Shown: positions 18,161 to 25,269, counted from the stretch's first letter. The stretch: 64,000 bases of DNA from Pseudomonas farris (GCF_019145235.1 NZ_JAHSTV010000002.1:62001-126000); one strand, 5' to 3'. Numbers and translations are program-made. Notes: generated by a model not told the origin, from the sequence alone.

Positions 18161-18454
18161 TCACTGACCTTTAGGCGCATCAAATCCACGTTGCTCAATC
18201 ACCCGAAACACATCGCTCACATCCTGAACCATGATCCGGGCAATGTTGGTGACGGTGTTGATGTCATGCTCGGCGTAGTCCGGCAGGCTGGTGCAGGCCA
18301 TGAGGTTGAGGTATTTGAGGACGGCGCTGAGGCGTTCGCTGAGGCAGTTGTGGAGTTCGCGCAGTGGAACGTCGGCGTCGATGAGGAGGACGGGGTGGTC
18401 GGTGGCGAAGTGGGACATGGGGGTGACGCGGCGAGGCGGTTTGTTCGTGGTCAT
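18161..18454 (-). CDS. DUF6124-like small protein
   Basis: A 97-residue cytoplasmic protein beginning MTTNKPPRRVTPMSHFATDHP, with a helical middle (LRELHNCLSERLSAVLKYLNLMACT) and the end GFDAPKGQ. It resembles the short DUF6124 proteins that are common and often multicopy in Pseudomonas; their function is unknown. The ATG at 18454 has an AGAGAA upstream site and is preferred over the longer frame from 18592. It is convergent with the isocyanide operon. Confidence 0.7.
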   Translation of the reverse strand: MTTNKPPRRVTPMSHFATDHPVLLIDADVPLRELHNCLSERLSAVLKYLNLMACTSLPDYAEHDINTVTNIARIMVQDVSDVFRVIEQRGFDAPKGQ

Positions 18455-19048
18455 TGGTAGTTCTCTAAGGAAGTAAATAGAGGTACCACCTTTTCGCTGC
18501 GAAACAATTGGGTGGCAGATGTACGCGGGTTCGCAGACCGAGAGATGACCTAAACCCGGCAGACTCGAAAGTCTCCCACGTACAACCGCCATGAAATGAA
18601 GCTCGGGCGAATTTTGCCAGAGTTTTCATTCGACGGTGAAGGACATCTCTTCTTGGGGCTGCGAAACCCTATCGCTAACTGCGGTCAGCGACAGACCCAC
18701 TCTAGGCAGCGATTTTGATAGCCGCAACCGGGCTGTAGGACCACACGCGGTCACTGTGGCGAGGGGGCTTGCCCCCGCTCGGTGGCGCAGCCGCCGCAAA
18801 ACCGGGCGTTGCGATGTATCTGAGGAAACGAGCTAGCAGGGTTTGGGGCTGCTTCGCATCCCGGGGGGAGCACGCTCCCTCGCCACAAACAGTTGTTTCC
18901 TACAAGATTCTCAGACTTCAAAATCCTGGCCGCGCGCTCATCGTGCTATCAGGCGCGGGTTTTCGGTGGAAAGGACGCTTGCTTCCGTTCAGCATCACCA
19001 CCGTCGTAGACTGAAAGCCAACGGGAATTCAAGGATGGAACGCACCCC
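18455..19048. other. intergenic region with dispersed repeat
   Basis: A 594-bp gap between divergent genes. The only structure I can support is the 18754-18888 repeat. Short open frames across it overlap the repeat and lack ribosome binding sites. Confidence 0.6.
18754..18888. repeat. dispersed repeat, GTGGCGAGGGGGCTTGCCCCC family
   Basis: Outer ends CTGTGGCGAGGGGGCTTGCC and ...CTCCCTCGCCACA are inverted. The interior (GCCGCAAAACC... GGGGCTGCTTCGCATCC) matches the element at 3525-3680 in order. About 135 bp. Confidence 0.75.
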
Positions 19049-19438
19049 ATGATCGAAATCGGCAGCCGCAACAACGCCCCCACGCCACAGCGCAAAACCC
19101 AGGACATTTACCTCTTCCACATCGACCTTTCCCGGCCGGACACGCCTTTTTGTTTCGAGCAGTCCATCGGTGGCGGTCATTGCGAGCAGGGCGGGGCAGT
19201 GTGGTTGGCGGTGTCGGGGCTTGAGGCTTGGCCGGGTGAGTGGCGTCTGCATGTGCAGAAGTCCGGTTGTGGCTGGGTCGCTGAACTGGTGGAGGGTAAT
19301 CCGGGTGTCGATCAGGCGACGCTGGTGTCGATGATTCTCGAATGCCACGCTGAGGGCGCCAAGCCTGTGGGGCGGTGGAAAGCGATTGCAGGTTGGTTCA
19401 AACGCAACATTCATTTCAGCGGCCGTTACGGCGTTTAA
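19049..19438 (+). CDS. conserved hypothetical protein (129 aa)
   Basis: A 129-residue soluble protein starting MIEIGSRNNAPTPQRKTQDIYLFHIDLSRPDTPFC, with no signal peptide or membrane segment. I do not recognise a domain. The codon usage is like that of its neighbours. The HD-domain gene follows after 15 bp, separated by GAGGAG, so the two are probably co-transcribed. Confidence 0.7.
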   Translation: MIEIGSRNNAPTPQRKTQDIYLFHIDLSRPDTPFCFEQSIGGGHCEQGGAVWLAVSGLEAWPGEWRLHVQKSGCGWVAELVEGNPGVDQATLVSMILECHAEGAKPVGRWKAIAGWFKRNIHFSGRYGV

Positions 19439-19453
19439 CCTGAGGAGAATCCC

Positions 19454-19876
19454 ATGAGTCAGACACTGGAACGCGCCATTGCCATCGCCGCGGCGGCGCA
19501 TGAGGGGCAGGTGGACAAGGGCGGCGCGCCTTACATCCTGCATCCGCTGAAAGTCATGCTGCGGGTGAACACGCTGGAAGAGCGCATCGTCGCGGTGCTG
19601 CATGACGTGGTCGAGGATTGCGGCATCAGCTTCGACGATCTGCGTAACGAAGGCTTCAGCGAAACGGTGCTGATGGCGATTGCATCGGTGACCAAGGTGC
19701 CGGACGAGTCCTACGAGGAGTTTGTCGAGCGCGTGGCGCAGAACCCGATTGGCCGGGTGGTGAAACTGGCGGATCTGGAAGAGAACAGCGACTTGTCGCG
19801 GATTGCCCAGCCATCCTGGGAGGATCTGGAGCGCGTTGAGAAGTATCGGCGGGCGATCGGGGTGTTGCGTTCGTAG
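19454..19876 (+). CDS. single-domain HD phosphohydrolase (SpoT-hydrolase/MESH1-like)
   Basis: A 140-residue HD-domain protein matching the hydrolase domain of RelA/SpoT proteins: AHEGQVDKGGAPYILHP (H16 and H30), then the metal-binding VLHDVVED (H50-D51, E54-D55), and KLADLEENSD near the end, where SpoT has a conserved KLADR/KxxD block. It lacks synthetase and regulatory domains. It may hydrolyse (p)ppGpp or another nucleotide; substrate is inferred from the fold. The start at 19454 has TGAGGAGAATCCC upstream. Confidence 0.82.
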   Translation: MSQTLERAIAIAAAAHEGQVDKGGAPYILHPLKVMLRVNTLEERIVAVLHDVVEDCGISFDDLRNEGFSETVLMAIASVTKVPDESYEEFVERVAQNPIGRVVKLADLEENSDLSRIAQPSWEDLERVEKYRRAIGVLRS

Positions 19877-19934
19877 TGAGTGTTGGCACCGCGTCGCCGG
19901 CGTGAGTGCCGGAGGTGTTCCAGCCAGAAGCGAC

Positions 19935-19958
19935 AAAGCCCCGCATCATCAGGGCTTT
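19935..19958. terminator. intrinsic terminator
   Basis: AAAGCCC and GGGCTTT flank an 8-10 nt loop and are followed by TGTTCTTT. It lies after the HD-domain gene, between convergent genes. Confidence 0.65.
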
Positions 19959-20008
19959 GTTCTTTGAAATTGCGCAGTTCTCAGATCGTTACCGCACGCC
20001 GTCCGGCG

Positions 20009-20227
20009 TTATTGTCTGGCCTGCGGTGAGTGCGGGGTCTGTGCAATGTGCTTCGGTCCCGCCAAGGCCCATGCGATCAGCCCGAATAGCGGCACAAACA
20101 CGATCACCACCATCCACACCAGTTTGTTGCTCGATTTACCTTCGGCTTTTCGCACCCGATTTATCGCCCACAACTCAATCAGTACAAGTACTGCTGCGAG
20201 CACGATCCAGATTGTTTCGATTTGCAT
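20009..20227 (-). CDS. PLD nuclease N-terminal domain (PLDc_N) small membrane protein
   Basis: A 72-residue protein with two hydrophobic helices: IWIVLAAVLVLIELWAI and LVWMVVIVFVPLFGLIAWALAG. The P-L-F-G-L-I-A-W core after a charged KSSNK loop is typical of PLDc_N superfamily proteins, small inner-membrane proteins of unknown role that also occur as the N-terminus of cardiolipin synthases. The start at 20227 has GAGGTGACGA upstream. It stands alone next to the mobile unit at 20308. Confidence 0.8.
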   Translation of the reverse strand: MQIETIWIVLAAVLVLIELWAINRVRKAEGKSSNKLVWMVVIVFVPLFGLIAWALAGPKHIAQTPHSPQARQ

Positions 20228-20307
20228 TCGTCACCTCCTGATAGTCATTCAGTTAGGCGAGCGGGTGGGGGCGGGGTTCATTAAATTTGCGGTGGCTTGG
20301 GACCGCA

Positions 20308-20431
20308 ATTGCACTCCACTTGACCACCCGTTTGCATTCGACCTGACCAGTCATTTGCATTCGTTCTGACCACCGATTGCATCGGATTTCACCAGCACGC
20401 TTTGTAACCATGATCGGCAGAGAACGGCCAG
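20308..20431. repeat. left end of putative mobile unit: four 23-bp repeats and long terminal inverted repeat
   Basis: Four imperfect direct repeats of about 23 bp (20308-20330, 20331-20353, 20354-20376, 20377-20399) share the pattern TTTGCATTCG..CTGACCA. The segment 20335-20431 is also the inverted counterpart of 21538-21615, including CATTCGACCTGACCAGTCAT, CCAGCACG and CGGCAGAGAACG. The left end has one more internal 23-bp unit than the right. Multiple short transposase-binding repeats at inverted ends are seen in IS21-like and Tn7-like elements; assignment to either is inference. Confidence 0.7.
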
Positions 20432-20468
20432 GAGCTGCTAGGGGCGTAACAATGACGAAATAGTAACT

Positions 20469-20612
20469 ATGCTAGGTCTGATGCCGGAATTGATCGAGCA
20501 GATCGGGCCTTCCGTCCATACGTCGTGGCAAAACAATGGAAATGGGATCGATCCGCTTGTGTTGAATTGGCCGTTGCTGCATCTCAAGGCAGGTCTGCCG
20601 GAGGAGGTCTGA
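20469..20612 (+). CDS. small open frame coupled to the formyltransferase (possible gene remnant)
   Basis: A 47-codon frame (ATG at 20469, TGA at 20610) starting MLGLMPELIEQIGPS and ending LKAGLPEEV. Its last codons contain the GGAGGAGG site that serves the TTG start of the formyltransferase at 20615. This is the arrangement expected for the 3' end of an upstream operon gene, so it is probably either a tiny coupled gene or the tail of a truncated one. An in-frame stop at 20460 blocks extension. Not recognised. Confidence 0.35.
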   Translation: MLGLMPELIEQIGPSVHTSWQNNGNGIDPLVLNWPLLHLKAGLPEEV

Positions 20613-20614
20613 AG

Positions 20615-21442
20615 TTGCGAATCGCTTTTTTGGTGAACCGGGACGTGGAGAGCAATCTCACTCTCAATTTCCTGTTGCCCGAGATTCACGAGAGCACAGT
20701 GGGAATATTCCTCTCGGAGAGAGTGGGATCGGGCAGGAAGGTGCCACGCATGCTCGGACAACTGGCATTGATCGAGCAGGACTTCTTCAATGCCTTGACC
20801 CCTGGGTTAATCGGATCGAGCGACCAGGTTAGCAGCGGGCATCGATTCGGTTTTGCAGAACTGCAGCAACGCTTTGGGGTTCCTGTGCGGGTATTGCCCA
20901 GCTTGAGGGATCCTGCGGGCCTGCAAATGCTGCAGGATGCGGGAGCGGATCTGTTCATCTCAATCCGCTTTGGTCAAATCCTGAAGAATGAAGCGTTGGC
21001 AATTCCGCCACGCGGCGTCCTCAATCTTCACTCTGGCCTCTTGCCTCAATATCGAGGTGTTCTCGCGACCTTCCGGGCGCTGCTGAACGGGGACCCGGAG
21101 ATCGGTTGTACTCTCCATTGGATCGACAGTCCCGGCATTGATGTCGGTCGCATCATTGAGACTGCGCGTGTGGCAGTCGAAAAGGAGCGCTCCTTGCTGT
21201 GGCACATCCTTTCACTTTATCAACCAGGCGCGCGTCTCATCATGAACGCAATCAGGCGCTTGGAGCGCGATGAGCCCATGACGGGGACGTCTCAAGATCC
21301 ATCTGCCGGGGCCTACTACTCCTTTCCCGGCGAGGATGACCTGATGCAGTTCACGACACTGGGGTGGCGGCTCTTCGATCGCGAGGACGTTTGGGATCTT
21401 TTCGAATCGTACGGATTTCCGTTGCGGATAAGCGCTCCTTGA
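20615..21442 (+). CDS. formyltransferase-domain protein
   Basis: A protein of about 275 residues with a formyl_trans_N (methionyl-tRNA/sugar N-formyltransferase type) core. FISIRFGQILKNEALAIPPRG is followed by the catalytic NLHSGLLPQYRGV (Asn and His) and then TLHWIDSPGIDVGRII (catalytic Asp region). It lacks the C-terminal OB fold of Fmt, so a small-molecule or sugar amine is a more likely substrate than initiator tRNA. The best start is TTG at 20615 with GGAGGAGG 7 bases upstream; a GTG at 20525 has no such site. The gene lies wholly between inverted ends at 20308 and 21538, suggesting it is mobile cargo. Confidence 0.78.
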   Translation: MRIAFLVNRDVESNLTLNFLLPEIHESTVGIFLSERVGSGRKVPRMLGQLALIEQDFFNALTPGLIGSSDQVSSGHRFGFAELQQRFGVPVRVLPSLRDPAGLQMLQDAGADLFISIRFGQILKNEALAIPPRGVLNLHSGLLPQYRGVLATFRALLNGDPEIGCTLHWIDSPGIDVGRIIETARVAVEKERSLLWHILSLYQPGARLIMNAIRRLERDEPMTGTSQDPSAGAYYSFPGEDDLMQFTTLGWRLFDREDVWDLFESYGFPLRISAP

Positions 21443-21537
21443 GAGCTGAACGGCGGCATGGCTTACTGAGGCCTTGTTGCTGGAGCATTGAAAAGCTCAA
21501 AACGACGCCGCAAAAGGTTGGCGTCGCTCAACGTCTG

Positions 21538-21615
21538 TGTTGGGTCGTTCTCTGCCGGTCATGCCCACAAATCGTGCTGGTCAAATCCGATGCAAATGAC
21601 TGGTCAGGTCGAATG
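21538..21615. repeat. right end of putative mobile unit (terminal inverted repeat)
   Basis: Read on the minus strand this segment gives CATTCGACCTGACCAGTCAT, then TTGCATCGGATTTGACCAGC, then ...GACCGGCAGAGAACG. It reproduces the left end at 20335-20431 apart from one missing 23-bp unit and scattered mismatches. No transposase gene lies between the two ends. Confidence 0.7.
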
Positions 21616-21689
21616 AGGGAAATGCCCTGTATGGGACATTTCACGGGTGGTGCATATGACAATGGTGTTCGAAACTGATGCTCGTGAAA

Positions 21690-21750
21690 TACCGGGATAG
21701 ACCACAATTTTTCCGCTCAACAGTTTTTGAAATCGTGGTCTGCCCCGGTG
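21690..21750. repeat. inverted repeat, ACCGGGATAGACCAC / GTGGTCTGCCCCGGT
   Basis: Two 15-bp arms (21690-21704 and 21736-21750) match inversely with about two mismatches and enclose a 31-bp AT-rich centre. It is just outside the right end of the mobile unit. It could be a miniature element or joined ends of a lost insertion sequence. The rest of the 21443-21778 gap contains nothing else that I can support. Confidence 0.6.
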
Positions 21751-21778
21751 TTTCTAGCCTCCTTTTTTTGCCTGTCGC

Positions 21779-22171
21779 TCAAGCCTGAACTGGAGTGCAA
21801 AGCTCCACCAGCGTGCCATTCGGGCAGCGAACGTACGAGATGGTTTGCCCCCAAGGTTTGACGAGCGGGGCGGCTATTTCGGTGGCGCCGGCGTTCAGCG
21901 CTTTGGCGTGGGCGGCGGCGACGTCGTCGGTCACTAGGCCAACTTCCATACCCAATGGTTTGACGGAGGCGTGGGCCGAGATGTGACCCGTACTGAAGTT
22001 CATCGCCGCGAGTTCATCGGCGGCGAAGGCCAGAGCAGTTTCCCCTGTTTCGAGTTCGCCGTAGGTGTTGGATTCGTGGAGGAATCGGGTGGTGATTCCG
22101 AACGCTGTTTCAAAGAATTGCAGTGAGGTGGGGACGTCCGGGACGTAGATGATCAGGTAGCCGAATTTCAT
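21779..22171 (-). CDS. VOC family protein (glyoxalase/bleomycin-resistance fold)
   Basis: A 130-residue vicinal-oxygen-chelate protein. The N-terminal YLIIYVPDVPTSLQFFETAFG and C-terminal VAAAHAKALNAGATEIAAPLVKPWGQTISYVRCPNGTLVELCTP are the two beta-alpha-beta-beta-beta modules of the fold. The last motif carries the Glu (VEL) that commonly binds metal. The ATG at 22171 has AAGGAA upstream. Substrate unknown; members include lactoylglutathione lyases, dioxygenases and antibiotic-binding proteins. A terminator-like hairpin at 22252 lies upstream of it. Confidence 0.85.
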   Translation of the reverse strand: MKFGYLIIYVPDVPTSLQFFETAFGITTRFLHESNTYGELETGETALAFAADELAAMNFSTGHISAHASVKPLGMEVGLVTDDVAAAHAKALNAGATEIAAPLVKPWGQTISYVRCPNGTLVELCTPVQA

Positions 22172-22251
22172 GTGCGAACATTCCTTGTCGTGCCATTGGG
22201 CCGGCAAATCTAGCAGAAGTTGGAGGTAACTCGCTTGACTGATTCAAACAG

Positions 22252-22280
22252 AAAAACCCGCAACTCAGTGCGGGGTTTTT
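22252..22280. terminator. bidirectional intrinsic terminator
   Basis: AAAAACCCGCA and TGCGGGGTTTTT form a stem of about 11 pairs around a short CTCAG loop, with T-runs in both directions. It probably marks the end of the decayed minus-strand genes to its right. Confidence 0.7.
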
Positions 22281-22305
22281 ACGTTTGGACGGTGCGCGCT
22301 ATCCC

Positions 22306-22400
22306 TTACACACCGGTAGCCAATTTCCCACTCGTCAACCGACACCTGTAAGCACTATCCCGACTCGCTAACCAGAAGTACAACGGCGAAGTCACCAACA
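22306..22400 (-). pseudogene. possible C-terminal remnant of a membrane permease
   Basis: On the minus strand a frame reads GLLVTSPLYFWLASRDSAYRC... to a TAA at 22306-22308. It looks like the last transmembrane helix and cytoplasmic tail of an amino-acid permease or similar carrier. There is no start or upstream part of such a gene; the frame merges into a LysR fragment on the other strand. The identification is weak. Confidence 0.3.
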
Positions 22401-22437
22401 ACCCCACCACTCAAGACAAGTCAGCCCCATTGGTGTG

Positions 22438-22584
22438 TTCCGAAATCGGTCCGAAACAGTGGCGCCGCTGTATCTGCCGTGTTTGATCGCCGGTTTCAAA
22501 GAGCGCTGGCCGGGTGTGGAGATCCGGATTCGCGATGGTGAGCTGCGGGAGTTGGTGCAGGCACTGACCGCCAGCAGGCCTTGA
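22438..22584 (+). pseudogene. LysR-family regulator fragment (substrate-domain piece)
   Basis: A plus-strand frame reads ETVAPLYLPCLIAGFKERW then PGVEIRIRDGELRELVQAL and ends at TGA 22582-22584. This is the start of a LysR effector domain (the APLYLP..L..F...WP.VE..I.DG pattern). The DNA-binding domain and the rest of the effector domain are missing on either side, so it is a fragment left by deletions. Confidence 0.7.
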
Positions 22585-22815
22585 CCATGGCCTTGATCAC
22601 TGCACGGTCCGCGAGCATGTTGCCAGCGGCCACGCATTGTTCGCCGGTCACGGCGTTGTGGTTACCCAGGGGTTCCGAGCCGCTGAAGTGTGCGGTGCGG
22701 CCGAGGTGGTCAATCGCGGTGATCTGTCGGTATTGGCTGTAGCCGTTGCGGGTCAAAACCTTGTCCAACGCCTCGGCAGGCGCGAGGGGCAACGGGCGGC
22801 GATGGAGAAGGTCAT
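22584..22815 (-). pseudogene. DUF1028 family protein, internally deleted and 3' truncated
   Basis: The minus strand begins MTFSIAARCP at 22815 with AAGGAG upstream, the canonical DUF1028 start. It then jumps, in another frame, to AEALDKVLTRNGYSQYRQITAIDHLGRTAHFSGSEPL...AGNMLADRAVIKAMVKA. A stretch of well over 60 codons is missing between the two and the frame is shifted, and the 3' half is replaced by LysR-derived sequence. The family is often found next to RidA-type and amino-acid catabolic genes, which fits the neighbour at 22976. Confidence 0.7.
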
Positions 22816-22860
22816 GGTTTCGCTCCTTGTTTAGCCTTGGCTGAGGGGGGGCTGTGCTGG

Positions 22861-22955
22861 CCTCATCGCGGGCAAACCCGCTCCCACAGGGATCTTCGGT
22901 GGTCACAGATTTGTGTACGACGCGGATCGTGTGGGAGCTGGCTTGCCTGCGATGG
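22861..22955. repeat. two outward-facing REP half elements
   Basis: GCGGGCAAACCCGCTCCCACAG (22868-22889) is the right arm of a REP doublet, and GTGTGGGAGCTGGCTTGCCTGC (22929-22950) is the left arm of another. They are degenerate copies of the REPIN family seen elsewhere in the window. Confidence 0.6.
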
Positions 22956-22975
22956 CTACGGCGCGGTGTACCTGC

Positions 22976-23362
22976 TTACTCAGGAATCACTGCAATCACA
23001 TCAATCTCCATCAACCACTGCGGCTGCCCCAGTGCCGACACAACCAACCCGGTCGAAATGGGAAACACCCCTTTAAGCCACTTGCCCACTTCCTGATACA
23101 CCGGTTCGCGGTAACGCGGGTCGATCAGGTAAGTGGTGGTTTTCACGATGTGGCTGAGGTCGCTGCCGGCTTCTTCCAGCAACTGTTTGACGTTACGCAT
23201 GGCTTGTTCGGTTTGCGTACGGGCATCACCGAGGCCCACCAGGTTGCCGTCAAAATGGGTGCCGACCTGGCCGCGAACATAAACGATGTTGCCGGCCCGC
23301 ACGGCCTGGCACAGGTCATTGTCCAGGTTCTGGTTCGGGTAGGTTTCCTTGGTGTTGAACAT
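22976..23362 (-). CDS. RidA-like (YjgF/YER057c/UK114) family protein
   Basis: A 128-residue protein of the RidA superfamily, recognised by AGNIVYVRGQVG, GLGDARTQTEQAMRNVKQLLEEAG and the end LMEIDVIAVIPE. The PxR segment that carries the imine-binding Arg of classical RidA is replaced by FPISTGLVV, so it probably belongs to a divergent Rid group and may not deaminate imines. It is divergent from the amino-acid ABC importer and was originally followed by a DUF1028 gene, now decayed. Confidence 0.82.
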   Translation of the reverse strand: MFNTKETYPNQNLDNDLCQAVRAGNIVYVRGQVGTHFDGNLVGLGDARTQTEQAMRNVKQLLEEAGSDLSHIVKTTTYLIDPRYREPVYQEVGKWLKGVFPISTGLVVSALGQPQWLMEIDVIAVIPE

Positions 23363-23430
23363 GCGACTACGGGTATGGGTTGGCCATCCGACCGCTCAGT
23401 CACTTTCCTGAAAAAATCTCCGCAAGCCTG

Positions 23431-23460
23431 TTGACAGCTCAATTCGTTCAAAACTAATCT
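23431..23460 (+). promoter_or_regulatory. sigma-70 promoter of the amino-acid importer/catabolic operon
   Basis: TTGACA at 23431-23436 and TAATCT at 23455-23460 with an 18-bp spacer make a near-consensus promoter pointing toward the gene at 23549. The direct repeat at 23459 overlaps the expected transcription start. Confidence 0.6.
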
Positions 23461-23479
23461 GCATACAGCGCTGCATACA
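23459..23479. promoter_or_regulatory. direct repeat CTGCATACA, candidate GntR operator
   Basis: CTGCATACA occurs twice (23459-23467 and 23471-23479) separated by GCG. It overlaps the predicted -10 and start site of the operon promoter. The GntR/FCD gene at 31522 at the operon's far end is the natural candidate to bind here (inference). Confidence 0.5.
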
Positions 23480-23548
23480 TGATGGCGCACATCGTTACAC
23501 GCTTGTACCTTTCTGCCCAAGAACAACTACATATCGGTGAGGTTCAAA

Positions 23549-24394
23549 ATGGCTCGGTTATTCTCTCGCTCCGTCCGCAACATGCTCGTCTGTGCAGCCG
23601 CTATCGGTACGCTACTGAGCCAGGCTCCAGCGCACGCCGCTGATCCGTCACTTTGGCAAGGCGTTCAAAAAGCCGGCGTGTTGCGTTGCGGCGCTGCCGT
23701 CGCGGCGCCGTATGTGATGCGTGATGCCCGTTCGGGTCAGTACAGCGGTTACTTCGTGGATTTGTGCAGGGACTTCGGCGAGAAGGTGCTCAAGGTCAAG
23801 GTGGAGTTCGTCGACACCAATTGGGACAACCTGGTCGCCGGCCTGCAAGGCGGGAAATGGGATCTGGCGATGGCGTTGAATCAGACCCCGGAACGCGCCA
23901 TGGCCGTCAGCTTCTCGGTCCCGGCGACCGACTACCAGATCTCGTTGCTCACCCATAAAGACAATCCAAAACTCGCCACAGCGGGCAATGCAATCGCGGA
24001 CTATGACAAGCCGGGCGTGTCGTTCGCGGTGATGTCTGGCACGGCCGCCGACAAGGCAATCAGCGCAGTGGTGAAGCATGGCACGGTCATGCGTTTGCCC
24101 GGTATGGACGAGACGCGACTGGCCGTGATGTCGCGTCGGGCCGACGTCCTGGTCGACGCCAGTGACACCAACCATTTGTTCGCCGTCGCCAACCCGGACT
24201 GGACCAAGGAAATACTGCCAGCCCCGGCATTGGCGAAACAGGGCGTGGCGTTCGGGCTGAGCCGTGACGCGTCACCGTCCGACCTGCAAGTGCTGAACAT
24301 CTACCTCACCCAGCGTCGCGAAACAGGCGAGATTGCGGCCCTGGTCGACAAGGCTTCCGTCCTCGCGAACGCCGACGAAAAAACATCCAAGTAA
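23549..24394 (+). CDS. amino-acid ABC transporter, periplasmic binding protein
   Basis: A 281-residue family-3 extracellular solute-binding protein. The signal peptide (MARLFSRSVRNMLVCAAAIGTLLSQAPAHA) is followed by LWQGVQKAGVLRCGAAVAAPYVMRDARSG, FVDTNWDNLVAGLQGGKWDLAMALNQTPERA and SVPATDYQIS, the usual type-II amino-acid-binding pattern. The ATG at 23549 has GTGAGG upstream. It is the first gene of an importer with ATPase and two permeases. From the downstream enzymes the ligand is probably hydroxyproline or a related imino acid. Confidence 0.9.
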   Translation: MARLFSRSVRNMLVCAAAIGTLLSQAPAHAADPSLWQGVQKAGVLRCGAAVAAPYVMRDARSGQYSGYFVDLCRDFGEKVLKVKVEFVDTNWDNLVAGLQGGKWDLAMALNQTPERAMAVSFSVPATDYQISLLTHKDNPKLATAGNAIADYDKPGVSFAVMSGTAADKAISAVVKHGTVMRLPGMDETRLAVMSRRADVLVDASDTNHLFAVANPDWTKEILPAPALAKQGVAFGLSRDASPSDLQVLNIYLTQRRETGEIAALVDKASVLANADEKTSK

Positions 24395-24447
24395 TTTCGA
24401 TGATTCCCGAGAGCGGCCCGTAACCGCCGCTCTCCTGGAGACCCTTT

Positions 24448-25269
24448 ATGACAGCTCCTTTACTGGTGGCCGCCCAGCCACAGGCTTCGTTCGTCCCTGA
24501 TTCGGCCGGCGGTGACTTCATCCAGCTTCGCGATGTTTACAAATCTTATGGCGAAGGGTTGGTGGTCATGGACCATTTGAACCTGGATATGCGCGCTGAC
24601 GATCGGTTGGTCATCATCGGTCCCAGCGGTAGCGGCAAGAGTTCGTTGCTGCGGGTCATGATGGGGCTTGAAAGCATCCAGGGCGGGACGATCAGCTTCC
24701 AGGGCAAGTCTTACATCGATGGCAATGCGAGAAACCACGGCAAGCCACTGGATGTGCGCTTGCAAACCCAGGTCGGGATGGTGTTTCAGCATTACACGCT
24801 GTTCCCGCATCTGTCGGTCTTGAGCAACCTGATTCTGGCGCCCATGAAGGTTCACGGGCTCTCCAAGGTCCAGGCGACCGAGAAGGCTCGGCTGTTCCTG
24901 GCTCGCCTGGGTCTGGAAAGCAAGCTCAATGCGTATCCGAGTCAGCTCTCCGGCGGGCAGAAGCAGCGTGTCGCCATTGCCCGCGCCTTGATGCTCGAAC
25001 CGAAGCTGATGCTATTCGACGAAGTGACCTCGGCGCTCGACCCGGAAATGGTGACCGAAGTGCAGAACGTGATGATGCAACTGGCAGAAGAAAAAATGGC
25101 CATGATCATCGTCACCCACGACATGCACTTCGCCAGGAACATCGCCTCGCGGGTGGTGTTCTGCGCCAATGGAAAGGTCGTCGAGCAGGGGCCTCCCGCG
25201 CAGATCTTCACTCAGCCGAAGGAGCCGCGCACCCGCGAATTCCTCGAAAAAGTCCTGCACCTGGACTGA
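24448..25269 (+). CDS. amino-acid ABC transporter ATP-binding protein
   Basis: A 273-residue polar-amino-acid ABC ATPase (GlnQ/HisP type). Walker A GPSGSGKSS (58-66), signature LSGGQ (167-171), Walker B LMLFDE with D191/E192, and switch His in VTHDMHFA are present. A leader of about 20 residues precedes the domain. Ribosome binding CTGGAGACC precedes the ATG at 24448. It couples ATP hydrolysis to uptake through the two permeases that follow. Confidence 0.92.
   Translation: MTAPLLVAAQPQASFVPDSAGGDFIQLRDVYKSYGEGLVVMDHLNLDMRADDRLVIIGPSGSGKSSLLRVMMGLESIQGGTISFQGKSYIDGNARNHGKPLDVRLQTQVGMVFQHYTLFPHLSVLSNLILAPMKVHGLSKVQATEKARLFLARLGLESKLNAYPSQLSGGQKQRVAIARALMLEPKLMLFDEVTSALDPEMVTEVQNVMMQLAEEKMAMIIVTHDMHFARNIASRVVFCANGKVVEQGPPAQIFTQPKEPRTREFLEKVLHLD

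Noticed and set aside
20525..20614. GTG at 20525 as start of the formyltransferase
   Set aside because: No ribosome binding site. The extra 30 residues overlap another frame, and TTG at 20615 has GGAGGAGG upstream.
22976..23526. Extended minus-strand frame 23143-23526 overlapping the RidA-like gene
   Set aside because: Out of frame with the conserved protein and overlapping it extensively; no recognisable domain.
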